A stretch of 64,000 nucleotides of DNA from Takakia lepidozioides (taxonomy: Eukaryota > Streptophyta > Takakiopsida > Takakiales > Takakiaceae), in assembly GCA_030704615.1 (NCBI GenBank), contig CM060734.1, positions 56,126,042 to 56,190,041 of the forward strand, written 5' to 3'. How positions within the stretch are numbered: position 1 is the first letter of the stretch; each line of letters begins with the position of its first letter. This document shows, in pieces, positions 46,155-58,194 of the stretch. A program made the translations under genes and the position numbers. The notes under the pieces are model-generated. The model had not been told where the DNA came from, made no database searches, and was given only the letters and a program-made list of their open reading frames with translations.

Positions 46155-47208
46155 TTCCCTAATTTTCGATGTTTCACCATTATTGCTCTCTCCCGCTGTG
46201 TCATTGCATCCTAAGCTTCAGACTTAGTTTGCATTTGCGTTTATGTTCTAGTCTGATCCAAACCTGCAGAGTATTCTGTGTCATATCTATTATGACTCGG
46301 GGTTCTTGCATGGCTATGACATCAAGTAGTATCTGACAGGGAACAAGAGTTTGTCTCAAACATGATAGGTTGGTATACTCCCCTGGGACCCTTGAGATGG
46401 GCGAAGTCCGATTTCATGCACACAGGATCCATATGTGCTAGGGGTGGTCAGGTTAGTCGCTAACAGCAAGTGGGTGAAAGTCGTGTCCTTTTCAGTATAA
46501 TTTTTGGAAATCTATTCAGAAGCCCCCTCATGAAGTTGGATGTAGAAGAGTGGGGTTGCAGAGAGACATTGATTGTAATAGAATAGAACATTTGTGATAC
46601 AAGGAGGAGACCTAATCGAAAACTTACTGCTGGGTGTCAAAGTTGTTCAGATTCTCATTGTTGTGTGCGATTTGAATAAGGTTTAATAACAAAGCTGAGC
46701 AAGAAAGAAAACTTGTGGGTGGGGGGAACTCATGTGAAACCAGCTTGACTGCATTTCATTCTAACTTGCTTGGGTTGGTCTAGCAAAAATTGGTTGCTGA
46801 CACAGACTATTTTGGAGCTTGAATATTCCGGATCACGTTAGCCCACATCCCATTAAACGTAGGAGATGGGTGGGCATTGCATCCTGCTTGAAATTCCTGG
46901 TAGATTGGCTTTTGCATGTTTTCATATATCAAACAAACATGATTTTATTAACACTCAATGTACAAAGTGCTTTGACACATCATAGCTACAATCAACGATG
47001 CACAAGATTGACAAGCTTGATCCAAATAATTTAGTAGTGTTGTCCTAAGGATCAGAGACAGACGAGGGATTACAGTGATTTAGAGTTTGTGAAGTTGGAC
47101 AGCATATGATTTCATGGGAATCTGATGAATGTGAAAACATGTAGGGATTGCTGATGTTGTCAGAACCAGGAAAACTTGTAATTATCAACCAAATATCATT
47201 GAGCAACC
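46155..47208. other. IAR1 3' flank and intergenic DNA
   Basis: IAR1 3' UTR followed by AT-rich sequence. No gene, repeat or RNA structure that I can support. Confidence 0.4.
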
Positions 47209-47706
47209 TTGAGAACCCATGAAGTATGTGATAATGCACAAGAGCCAGGGAGAAATCTAGAAATGTGTGAGAGAGAAACTGGAATCCTGCATGTAAGAAG
47301 GCTTTGCCATATCTCTACCCAAGTTCCCACATTAAATCACGATCACAGACCACATCAAGACAATGCAATGGAGAAGGGAAGGATGAGGGTTGAAGGTTTA
47401 CATTACTTCATGAAAAGGATACCTGCTTTTACCATGGTGTTGGGCCTTGGAGCTGAGAAGTTCACACAAGATACATCACACTGCTTCTCTAGGCCTGGAG
47501 CTGAACTTCCTCCCATCTACAAATGGCCTCCTTCAAATGGCTGGGTGATGCATCATTATTATGAGCACAATCCATGGGGAGGGCACTCCCACAGGTGGAT
47601 AATCACGCCAATTCAACCCTGCGGTTCACTCTGGTTTGATAGTGGTGTGGGATCTTTCCTCGTCAAATTGAGACTCAGATTCATAGCCAAAGCAGAAAAT
47701 AGTTAG
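47209..47706 (+). CDS. Hypothetical 165-residue open frame
   Basis: An open frame of 165 codons with a Trp/His/Pro-rich C-terminal half (YKWPPSNGWVMHHYYEHN, GGHSHRWIITPIQPCGSLWF) that looks more protein-like than most frames around it. No known domain, no flanking exons and no clear promoter. It may be an orphan gene, a transcript without coding function or a chance frame. Confidence 0.2.
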   Translation: MRTHEVCDNAQEPGRNLEMCERETGILHVRRLCHISTQVPTLNHDHRPHQDNAMEKGRMRVEGLHYFMKRIPAFTMVLGLGAEKFTQDTSHCFSRPGAELPPIYKWPPSNGWVMHHYYEHNPWGGHSHRWIITPIQPCGSLWFDSGVGSFLVKLRLRFIAKAENS

Positions 47707-48147
47707 ACGTACGAGTGCATGAAACCAGGTGGCAGCCGGCCAGGAATAACTCTATACGGCATACAAAGCATTAAATTGTCCCCCGTGATACAGGAAAAGG
47801 CAAATTGGAACAGCAAGAAACAACCCCTGTAATAACCCAACCTCCTCCACTGCAGTACAGATCCCCAGGTACCTGCGCAACATTTCAGCATCCTTTCCTG
47901 CATATCCTCGGACACTGGAATCACAATGATGTATACAATTTAGACTCTTGTTGCTGCCAAGTTTCTCCCTAGCCTCACCTACAGATACCCAAGGTTAAAA
48001 AAAAAATTTGATATGGGTAATTACATTTGGAGATTTTGCAGCCTTAAAACACAAATATGTCTTAAAATACCAAACTGAGTTTTCCTTGAAGCCAGGCTTG
48101 GCAGCCCTCAGCAAGTACTTATTGAGCACTCTGTTACTTGGAAGCTG

Positions 48148-48511
48148 GTAGGGTAAAAAACCCTAGGACCGTTATAGTAGCTATGACCGGTCACCTCATA
48201 ACTGCTCGGGTCAGGCCGCATGAGCTACCATTGCTGGGCCCAAGACTGCTCATTTTTGCCACTTGGCAAACAGTTGTTTGATAGAACCACCCAAAAAATG
48301 TGATTGGTCATAGGGCCCAAGGTTCACACAAGCTTTCTGATTGGTTCATCTTTGAAACCCCACAACTTTGTGTGGACTTCATGAATCACGCACTTCCAAG
48401 TGTGTTGGGATGCCCTGGATGTGGGGCATCTTATCAATTTTATCCGGGGTAAAAATGACAAAAATTCACCGTTCATCGTTAGATGAACGGTCATAGGCCT
48501 GTCTACCCTAC
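48148..48511. mobile_element. Putative MITE, about 360 bp
   Basis: The left end GTAGGGTAAAAAACCCTAGGACCGTT and the right end, inverted (GTAGGGTAGACAGGCCTATGACCGTT), are similar over about 26 bp. Flanks TTGGAAGCT and TTGGAATTT agree at 7 of 9 positions, suggesting a 9-bp duplication and a MULE-type origin. Near the right end is a perfect hairpin (ACCGTTCATC / GATGAACGGT). Non-coding. Confidence 0.4.
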
Positions 48512-50939
48512 TTGGAATTTCAAGCTCCAAAAATCAACCAATAGACTTGTTAGAAGCTGCTGAAAGTTCCCAAAGCTATGTAGGTTTGAAGACATAAACT
48601 TGGTATAGTACTGACAGTGTTGCACTGTAGTAGAGTACACAGTGAAAACAGGAATTCAACTGCAGTCTTGCCGAGTGAGCAATCCGTAGTACCCTACACT
48701 CAATCTAACTTGAGGCCTTCTCGAGCATCTCTTGACCAACACTGGGTATCTAGTGCATTCTTTGTTTTTTCTGCTGCTTTTTGCTTGTGAGCCCACTGCT
48801 GCCAAAATTGGCACTTGGCCTTTCCCATGTCGCTAGTGCTCCCTGAAGCAATCCCTTTTGGAGCTTATACATTCCATTTCCTCACTTTGGCAGACAAACT
48901 TATTAAAGTATTACCTATAAAGTATATAATTGCATCCTGCAAGTACTTCAACTTGGAGTTTGACTGAAGATTTGCAGGGGAACTCTATTTCACAAAATCA
49001 TATGTCAAAAAATCGCCTATCGCTTATTTATTATGCTCTCAATGCGCTAGAATGCTCTTTTAAAATTTTTGTGTTCTCACACTTGCTTTCTGTTGCTCCT
49101 AAATACATACCCACAACATTCCTATGTTCGAACTTCAGTACGCGAGAATCAGAATCTCACTTGTACATAACTGAAATTCGTCAACAATGACGCTTCGTAA
49201 AAGTTTGGAAAGCTTTTATATCAAATGGTAAGTGTTCATGTCATCCCCATCACAAAAAGTGCAATTTTATGAAATGGACACTTCCAAATCCAAGGGGCCC
49301 GGTACGGTACGGAATGGATGGGTGAAGTATAATAAGTGAATATGCAAGACAGGTCTGGCAGGGAATAACCAAAGCGTCCTACTGAAGTGGCTCCCTTTTA
49401 TGGCCCATGTAGGCCATACATAAGTTGGGCCCACAACACAATGAACACCCAAGAGTGTCCAATGGGCCAACAGACTCCAGCACTCTTTTGCTAAGTTTGC
49501 TGCTGCCAGTGCTGCAGTTGCGAAGTTTTCTCTCTTATTGGGTTGGACATTGTGAGGAAAACTTTGTGTACAATGGAGACTCTTAGATTTGAATCATAGC
49601 CCAAAAGGTTCCCTTCGCACTATATGATATCGTGCAAGGTAGGTATACTGATTTAAGAATCTACTGTGCTCATCCAGAGGCAGGGAGGGACCCCGAAAAT
49701 GATCGCTAGTACAGAGTTGGCAATGTAATTTTCACAATATTGGACACTCTCACATGGACCATTGTATACCTAGTGATTTTAGAGCCTTTTACTTTAGAGG
49801 GCTTTCAAGGCTCAAGCTCAACCTGTGGGTGATTGCGTGGCATGGGGGAGGGGATGATGTACCTTCATGCACATTCACTATGCAGGCCTAAGCAGAGAAG
49901 GTGCTGACCCCGCATAAGTTGTCGGAAGGACAGAGCTACCTACATATTGTAGTTCGAACTTCGTGTCCTGATGAATCTGATAAGTATCTTTATTACGTAC
50001 CACCTGTACACCCTGTTTCCTGGTGCGGCAACTACTCTTCTGGCGTGTGGCATGCTGTTTGCCACTGGGCTGCTCTGAAAAGAGCCCCTTTAGTTGTTAG
50101 CTTGGAGTGGGCGTCAAAAGTGATGAGAAGGATCCTGCCACCCTACAGTCCACTAACTTCTCGGCACCTTGTAGCGCACCGTTGCCTCCCACCGCAAAGC
50201 TGCAAATATCTATCTCCCTCCGCGCAGATGACACCCCCACCATCGCTGCCTCACCCACCACTGCCCACCACTGCCAAATTGCAAAGGCACAATACTTTCA
50301 GGCATCTTCACTTTGAATCAATCCCTCGTCGAAGCTGCTCCCGACTCGCTTCTCTTCTGCCTCATCTTTCTTCCCTTCCACCATCAAACACGTTTGATCT
50401 TTCTTCCAGCATCAAACACATCTGATCTTTCCTCCAGCATCGAAGAGATCGACCCGCATCGCACGCTCGGAGGAGAGATAGAGACTTATTAGTATTTTGT
50501 TGGAAGGCTGACAGTTGCAATCATTGTCCAATTCACCCTACCTGCATCTCCACCGTCCAATCACTGCGGATGCGGCCGGTACCGACGGCTGCCACAAATG
50601 CTTTGTACCTGCCCGGCCCGCATTTCAAAGTTGACGTTACACTCCCTTTTCTTACCTTTCCCTTTACCTTTGACCCTTGTATATTTTGCTTGCTGTTTTT
50701 AGCACTACATCCATCCAACATCCAGACAATCATCCAGATGGAAGGAAGGGTTCCAAACGTTTTATTCGATATATCAGAGAAATCATCCAGTATCACAGGA
50801 CCACATCCATCCAGCACCCAACTATTTTGGTGGGGGACAAAACCTGCCCCAGATTTTTGTCCGAAGAACTGATCCAATTTCCGACGTCCGGGACCACTGA
50901 CTAACCGAAAATAAAAATAGAAATAATATTAAGTATTAT
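48512..50939. other. Intergenic DNA without a supportable gene
   Basis: Open frames at 49,901-50,425 and 50,533-50,877 lack domain signatures and introns. At 50,700-50,830 the words ACATCCATCCA and ATCATCCAGAT recur as a short degenerate repeat. I see nothing that supports a gene. Confidence 0.35.
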
Positions 50940-52195
50940 TATAAAGATGATAATGATGAGGCCACGCAGAGCTGCACACAGATACATATATAAAAATATA
51001 TCCCATATCGATACCCCTGAGGGAGCAATAATGGCGATCGGCGCAGATCCGGGGCGCGATCGTAGGGCGGACAGCACGTCACCGTTTCGAGCGTGCGACG
51101 CGGCGGGGCTTGGTCCGCTCCAGCCGAACGTGGCAGGGAAGGGGAGGCGGAGCGACGTTTATAGCGCCCCATCCCGCGCAATTGCTGGCAATCGATATGG
51201 GATATATCGCGCGCCTTTAATGTTGCACCCCATGCGGTCCTAACGCCTCTGCGCGCACTATCCGTCGGTCGCAACGTTGTAGCCCACGAATATTCCGCGG
51301 CAGCCATACGGCACGTCGGGCTGTGGGGCAGTTCAACAACCCTGTTGCAGTTTAGTCAACGACTGCCCGCGGTCGACGGCGCGGTCCGGGCCGGCAGGCT
51401 GGCGGCTGCCGACCGACGGAGACGAGGATGTCGGAAAATGGGGGGCCGGCGTGTACGCGCGATCTGTATATACGGACCCCGAGCGCTTGCGTGCGTGTAC
51501 TTGGGACGCCAACTCAGCGCGGTTTGTACGTAACTCGAGTTGGATCTCGCGGTACCATATCGGCCGCCTGCCAAATCGCGGTGCCCAACGCAGAACACGG
51601 CCCCGACCAACCATTTGCGTACACCCCTATATATACATGTTGGCTAGGCCCAGTGCGCGCAAACGACATGGGATATATCCCGACGCCCGGCCAACCCTGT
51701 TTGTTGTCTCTCGGGAGGGACGACTGGGGCGGGTATAAATATTATCGTTGCTGGGACGAGCCACACATGTACCCCCTGCACCGTGCTTTCACCCGTTCTG
51801 TATTCTACTCCCGTGGGGGTAATGTCAAAACTTCAAATACGTAGCTTTACCGGGGGTGCATCCGCGGCCCAAGATCTGCATACGTGGCCCCAAACAGTTT
51901 TCATGGAACCCCGCAGGCGGACCCAGGGCCGATTGAAGGGCCACCCGGCCATGGTAGCCTGCCGGTGTCTGGCATGGGGCCCGCCTGGCAAGGGGCGGGT
52001 GAGGTGGTCCCCCCAATACCACGGGCGACATAGGGTCCTAACCTGGCGACCCACTTTATGACACGGATAAGTATCTGAGCGTGGAGAGGCCTCGCAAGAG
52101 AATGAGAATCTATAACTGACTTCATCGATACTGGATGAATTGTGATGATTTAGCCACACAGAAACTTCACCCAAAAAAATGCTACACCACCAGTG
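50940..52195. other. CpG-rich segment of unknown origin
   Basis: It is strikingly GC- and CpG-rich compared with both sides, with TATA-like boxes (50,985-51,003) before it. The block GCGCAGATCCGGGGCGCGATCG (51,040-51,061) and the word ATGGGATATAT recur at 54,740-54,880. Frames on both strands are open only because of composition. It could be an LTR or SINE-like relic; no defining ends were found. Confidence 0.35.
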
Positions 52196-52262
52196 GATGG
52201 AGGGCAGCTCAGTTGGATAGAGCGCCACCGTATGTTACTGGGTTCGACTCCTGCTGTGCCTA
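52196..52262 (+). repeat. tRNA-like fragment with A- and B-box motifs
   Basis: GCAGCTCAGTTGGATAGAGC has the look of a tRNA D-arm (GCTC...GAGC stem), and GGGTTCGACTCC matches the pol III B box 23 bases later. Acceptor and T stems do not pair properly, so it is not a functional tRNA by eye. It may be a tRNA-derived SINE head or a tRNA pseudogene. Confidence 0.45.
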
Positions 52263-54720
52263 GTTTATACTTGCAGGTCTGAAAGCTCATCACTATTATA
52301 TTATGGACAGCACTGACAGAAAATGTAGGGGGTGGGTCCCAGATGATATCGTCAGTTCTCCTCGATCCTGGGCTTACTAAATATAAAGAGGGTTAGGAAC
52401 CGGGCAGGCTGCGACCTGCCAGTCCCCAAAACCTAATTTCACAGATCTCCCCAGGAAAGAAATATTACACTCCAGCTTTTGTTGCCAGAGTTTTCCTTTT
52501 TCAGCCATATATTTCAACTCCTGCCCGCTTGTTTTCCGATATTTCTGAACCTGGGACTGGGCAGCCTTTACCTCTCAGTGTCGGACCAAAAAGCTGAGTT
52601 GGGGCCACCTCTTTTTCCAGCGATGGCATATATCTGGGCTTGCAGGAGCTTCTCATCTTCCACAAATCACAAAAACGTTTGGCAAGAGGGACACCCTGAA
52701 CGGAATATTCTAGGGAATATCCGATGTCGGATATACTCTATTTTTAGCTGCTACTTCGTCTGAATAACTCCTGTGGTATATTATTTGTTGGCCAGTTTGT
52801 TTTTAAGCGACCCAACAATTTTTTCCATGGCTGAGGTAATGGCTTGCAGTGCGCAGTGTGTTTTATTTTTCATATTTGGAATGGCTACTGAGATTTGCAG
52901 GAAATAGCCATATTCTCTGTTCATCCACTGAAATTTGGACAGAATCATTTTCCTCTGTACTTTCATCCATGTATATCATCCATATTAGGCGAATTCATCC
53001 AAGAGTTTTTTTCTTTTTGGAGAAATTTGGTGATTTCATCCATGATAAAATATGGAATTTACGACAGAATATTCGATTTGTTTTTTGAAGTCGAAAAAGT
53101 GCGAAATTTCGCCAGAAATATAAACACTGTCGGAAGTTGCAAAACTGCGCGGAGGAATATTCATATTCGGGTGATTGGATGGATGAAGGAAGGAAGGAAG
53201 GCATGAACGAAGATTGGGTGCATGTATGTGGTCGGCATGTGCGACGGGGCGGCTGACGCAATGGAAAGGTCCCAGACCCGGGCAGGCCCGGCATGGGGCC
53301 TGCGTGGGGTCAGTGAGAAGTGTGGGAAAACGTGCAGGGCTGCGGTAGGTCGCCGGCAGAGGACCATTCAATAGTGTGCGTTGATGAGGAGGCCATGGAT
53401 ATCCAAAAGAGGGGCGTCGGTCGGGGCCAAAAGCGACGTCATGTGCTGCAGGGCCCGAAGCTTTCGGGGACAATAAAATACAATTAGACGGAAGCACGAG
53501 GAAACATGCGGTCGCTGGTGGGTCTGCGCACAGCCTAAATAGGGCACGCAGCAATCATTCGCGCCCGAATTATCCCTGGTTCAAATCCAGATCGGGTTGA
53601 CCGGGCCGCAACCGAATATACAACTCGCTGGCTGCCCAAAGATCTAGACCCAAAAACAGAATGTCATAAACGAACATTGCAAAACTCTCACCACCTTTTA
53701 AGAGCGAGTTTAATGTACGCCGCCTGCGGTTTAGGGCAGCGATTAGTGACCAGTTAGTGACATGCACGCCGCTTTTAAGAGCGAGGGGGAGTCACTAAAC
53801 ACGCCGCTGAAGGATGTGCTGTATATAGCGTCTGACACTTCGGACACAGCCCCTGATTTTCAGGCCGAGCCACGTGATCGACCCCCGCGTATTTAGTGCG
53901 GTATTTAGTATGCGCGTCGTATGTTGTACCAGCCACCTGACACTTCCGCATACGCTCTGTACTTACTCTACCTCGCGCGAGGGTCCAGATCCTCTCCATG
54001 ATCTACCTAGCACCTCGGATACCCGTACACGTGGACATATCCAGTCAATATTAATACTTGTATACGAGACTTTTCTGTAGTCATACTCGTACTGACGACC
54101 TAGACACTAGTAACTAATAACCTGCAGTCGTGCACGAAGAGTCACTAATAGAGTCTGTTAGTGAGTATTCAGGACAGGTCTAGTCGTGCGGTATCGAGGT
54201 TAGATTAAGGGGCGGGTTATTAGTATATACTACGTAGCCCTGAGTTTACATACTTGCCATGCGAGTCAGAGATCAAATCTCACTGCTCTGCTATTTATTG
54301 CCTAACCAACTTAACTAACTTCGGTCCTACCCAGCAGTTACTGTGGTTAGGTCTTAGGTAGACCTAGAACTGGAATATTCGAGCATGAAAGATATTTCGA
54401 GATTCTGTAGTAAATAACTAATTTGTAAATTCTATAAATAATAATAATTCATAATATATTTTATAGTCTCGTAAGCAACCCAAATAATTTTTAAATAAGA
54501 TAAAGGTCCTACAAAATGTTTTCGTACTTTCTCAAATTCTTACAGCATTGAAGAAAGCACAATTAGGGTTTAGATCTAAACTCCGACTACTTAGTATTTA
54601 CCACCTACTAGCTACCACGTGACTCGTGTACAATTCTACTCTCAACCCGTTAGAATATTATTATAATCCAGCTTTTACTTTTTTGTAATAATATAATACG
54701 CTAAAATAAGAGCGGCAGCC
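52263..54720. other. Intergenic region with relic repeats
   Basis: There is no gene. Another B-box-like word, TGGTTCAAATCC, lies at 53,578-53,589. A short duplicated phrase, TTTTAAGAGCGAG, occurs at 53,695 and 53,773, separated by CGCCGC and GTGAC words that suggest a small MITE relic. The remainder is AT-rich. Confidence 0.35.
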
Positions 54721-55030
54721 GCCGGGTTGCGCGGCCGGAGCGCAGGCGCAGATCCGGGGCGCGATCGCAGGGCAGGGCACGTCGCGGGTGCCGTGCGGCA
54801 AAGGCCGCTGCCGCCGCACGTGCGTGGCGAGGTGGGGCCGGCGTGGATCCATGGGATGGGATGGATATGGGATATATGGGGGCGGGCCTAATGCCCCACC
54901 TGGTCCGAATATGGCAGCTTTTGGGGCTAATAATTGAGGCGCGCAGGATCGAACGCGGGTACACCAAAAATACATTCCGAATTATATCCCACCCTGTACC
55001 CTGCGGGGTCGCCTGTGAAGCTGCATGAAA
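54721..55030. repeat. Second copy of the CpG-rich module
   Basis: It shares GCGCAGATCCGGGGCGCGATCG and GGATATGGGATATATG with 51,030-51,200, in the same orientation, and adds CCGCACGTGCGTGGCGAGG. The shared core is short and the copies are diverged. Confidence 0.45.
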
Positions 55031-55335
55031 AGAACGGTTGAACCACCACCGTGACCGCAGACCAGATCGTGCGGTTACTGCGCAGTTGACAGAAGGTTGC
55101 CGCGTGGCGGCGTTGATGAGTGGGTCTGTGTAAGTTGTGGAATACATTTATCTTAATGTAAGTATTCGAGTTGTTGTCTCTTGTTTTTTTTTGTTTTTTT
55201 TTCGTTTTTCTTGGGGAAAGTTGGACATGTGATTGAAAAACATCATAAAATAGAATATATCCAATCCTATAAAATGTGGTATAATGACAATTTGATGAAG
55301 TGATTTTATGTGGCATTATATTTTTAATATATTTT

Positions 55336-55673
55336 TCATATTAACCTCCTAAAACCTGCTCTTGGGGATGCTTCGCTAGCTCCCGAGATAATGTTGTTGG
55401 ACGGTCCATCCCGCATGGTTGCACCCATCCTTGTGTTGTGCTTGTTGATCCCCCAATTAACAGCTGACATTAACGAATCAGATGGACAAAGAGTTTGCGC
55501 TACTGGCATGTGCAACACCACTAGTTTTTTCCTACTACCCAAATTAAACCACTGAATAAACTTGGTTGACAAACATGGTTTATGCGCTACTAATGGGGGA
55601 GCTTGTTGAGCATTTGACAAACTCACACCATCCATTTCAAATGAGATTTGTCCCTCTACCACACGAGCAATCC
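55336..55673 (-). pseudogene. Unidentified exon-like open frame, possible retroelement relic
   Basis: A minus-strand frame begins just after an ACAG acceptor-like site (plus 55,674-55,677) with WIARVVEGQISFEMDGVS and runs 110 codons to a stop. It is protein-like in composition, but I recognise no domain. The upstream minus-strand sequence is full of stops. It could be the last exon of a dead gene or a transposon fragment. Confidence 0.25.
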
Positions 55674-55679
55674 AACCTG

Positions 55680-57237
55680 TAAATTTTCAAAAAAAAAATT
55701 CCGTCCTAATAGATTTACTAGTAATAAGAATATCTGCACATCATGACCGGCCAACAACGGTTGCAACACCTCAACTCGACAATTGGCCCCAAATGCGTGC
55801 TCAATACTTTTAAGGCAACTTAGAGCCACTTGAGTTAAACTGTTGCAAGTGCAAGAAATCCCACAATTTCTGCGGCAATGGTTGGTGTTGCTATATTAGC
55901 AACTCAATGGTGTCGGATGGGATGGGCATCATTTCAATGTTTCAACAATCAAACGTTATGTTCTAAACTAGGCTGAGGTAGTCATGTCTTCTTTATGCAA
56001 GCCTTGAGAGTCTCAATAACATTTTACATTGCCCATATAGGAAAAAAATCCATTGTAAAAAGAAAACATCTTTTTAGGTGTATTTCTTATTCGTGCCGTT
56101 TTGGGTGAAGTTACCTTATTTATCCTTTCCCTACAATTCAAAAGCCTGGGCCTGATAACTAAATTGTGATAGAGTCGAAAGTTTGGAGTGAGCATGTAGA
56201 TAGTTGATTGAGCAATAGCCCATATGTCACAGCCACACAATGCTTGCACAACTTTCCATGGCCGCTAGTGTCCATATTGCTTGCAAAAAAGACAAAATAG
56301 GAAGAATGGTTGAACTAGGTATGAAGTAAAAGGAGCTTTGGGTGACCAATAGAATGTTGAACGATTGACATCCAATAGATAGCCTAGTGGTTACCTCATA
56401 ATACCATTTCATTAGTGATGGTGGCTTCAAAACCACATATGTGTTGGATGTCATAAAGGTGTCACCTTCCCTTCAGAAGGCAATAGCCCTCAGGGGTCAT
56501 GTTACCCTATGCTTGCTACGGCAAGAGTCTACATTTTTATTTTTTTTATGAGTTTTTGATGGATGTAGCAGCTATTCGTTTGTCAGAACTAGTTCATCCG
56601 AAGCGATTCTATACCCAAAGAATATAGATTCTCAAAAAGTAAACCCCAAATTTACTATGCATATGAACATACTATGTTGGTTTGGTATTGACGTTTTGTA
56701 ATACAAGGCTGGTCCGGTATATAGGTGGCTGTCAAAATAAAATATCAAGTGGAAACTGATACGAGAGGATTTCTTGAATTTACATACTAGTCCGGTATCC
56801 ATAATGAAGGCTTTGTGAAATACTTATGCACTGATATAAATACAACTAGATTAGCTAATATCGGCTGGTATCAATGATGACCTCTGGTATCAAACCAGAT
56901 TCAAGTTCATGACAAAAACAACTAATGAAGAAACATGCAAATGAATCCAAGCCATGAGTGAAACTTCTAAGCTTACAACATAATCTGGTATATAAGACAT
57001 ATACATCAGCAACCAAGATATTCACAATATTTGACATACAAATCAAATCACAAAAGTCATTGCAGATTCCAAAGGAGCCCATACTCGCACTTTGATATAG
57101 AATGTAAAGTTGTTGGAAGAAAGATCAAGATCACATGAGACCTGATATCCAAAATATTTCTACTTCATAAATTATCACAAGCATGAAAGCAAAGTTTCGA
57201 AGCTAGAGCTATTACACTCCAGATTCTACTTAAGCTA
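55680..57237. other. AT-rich intergenic DNA
   Basis: No supportable gene. The word TCCGGTAT and variants (CTGGTAT) recur at 56,710-57,000 in a loosely repeated AT-rich stretch. Near 57,238-57,300 the minus strand reads WLLDDYEEELEEAGYF-like acidic sequence, possibly the tail of an unidentified protein. Confidence 0.35.
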
Positions 57238-57289
57238 TTCATCTTGAAAGTAACCAGCCTCCTCAAGCTCCTCCTCATAGTCATCCAAT

Positions 57290-58190
57290 AACCAAGGCAC
57301 TACGACGCATGCGAATGCACACCCTGCATGCTGCTGGGAACCAATGCTACTACAACGCCTGCGAATGCACACCCTGCATACCGCTGAGAACCAAGGCACT
57401 ATGTCGCGGCCCTTTGCCTTGAGGGCAGGGGGTCGGGACACGAGAGGGGCTACCCTTGTGGTGGGGGCAGTGGCGACAATAGATGCGGGGGCTGAAGCAC
57501 CCTTGAGTGCCCAAGGCACTCAAAGAGGCGGAGGCGCTCACTAGGTGGAGCCCCGCACACCGGATTGCGGTGGGGGTGGTTCCACGAGGGGTGGTTTAGC
57601 TTAGTGGGACTTAGTGGGGGTGACATAGGACTCACCATGGGGGCGGAGACCTTGTGGTGGAAGTCGTGGGGAGTCTTGGGACTCATCACGGTCCAATGGG
57701 ACCGTGGTGGGTGGGCCAAGACTCACCGCGACTCATCACCGGGAATCGAGGGTTTTCGTGGTTATTCGCCATAAAATGGCATGGTTGTTTGTGAAACCCC
57801 CACGGACAGTCACAGAAGTATATATAGGGAGTAGTAACCCCGAGAACGGTGCAAGCCCGTTGGTGACTAAAAACTAGTGAGTAAGCGTGCGAGCCGGAAC
57901 GCGACCCAGGGTGTGGGGAGCTATTCCGGACTGCCATCGACCAAAGGGAATTTCCACTAGGCCCAAATTGGGAGAGGGTCTTGTGGAGGAGTAAAGGGGG
58001 ACCGTTATGTCCCGGTGAGCAGCCGAAGCTCCGAGTTGGCCCGGCGGCCAGTTAGAGAGTTAGGCGCGCGTATCAAAGCGAGTAACTATGACTTGAAGGG
58101 GAGCTTACCAAAGTGAGGTGCGCGACACACTACGACGCCTGCGAATGCACACCCTCCATACCGCTGAGAATCAAGGCACTACGACGCCTC
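57290..58190. repeat. About 50-bp tandem repeat array, split by a solo LTR
   Basis: Units CTACGACGCCTGCGAATGCA + CACCCTGCATACCGCTGAGAACCAAGGCA occur at about 57,303, 57,352 and 58,131, then a truncated fourth. The third unit is cut by the solo LTR at 57,402-58,127; without it the array is continuous. Confidence 0.75.
57402..58127. mobile_element. Solo LTR, 726 bp
   Basis: The ends are TGTCGCGG and GCGCGACA (TG...CA with an inverted TGTCGCG terminus), flanked by the 5-bp duplication CACTA at 57,397-57,401 and 58,128-58,132. A TATA-like TATATATAG lies at 57,820. No internal coding region remains, so it arose by recombination between two LTRs of a lost element. Its sequence is unlike the gypsy LTRs at 12-20 kb. 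Confidence 0.85.
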
Positions 58191-58194
58191 CTCG

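Noticed and set aside
51428-51844. 138-residue frame in the CpG-rich block
   Set aside because: Stop codons are rare because of composition; both strands are open in several frames and no motif is seen.
52196-52262. Functional tRNA gene
   Set aside because: A D-arm and B box are visible, but acceptor and T-arm stems do not pair and the variable region is missing.
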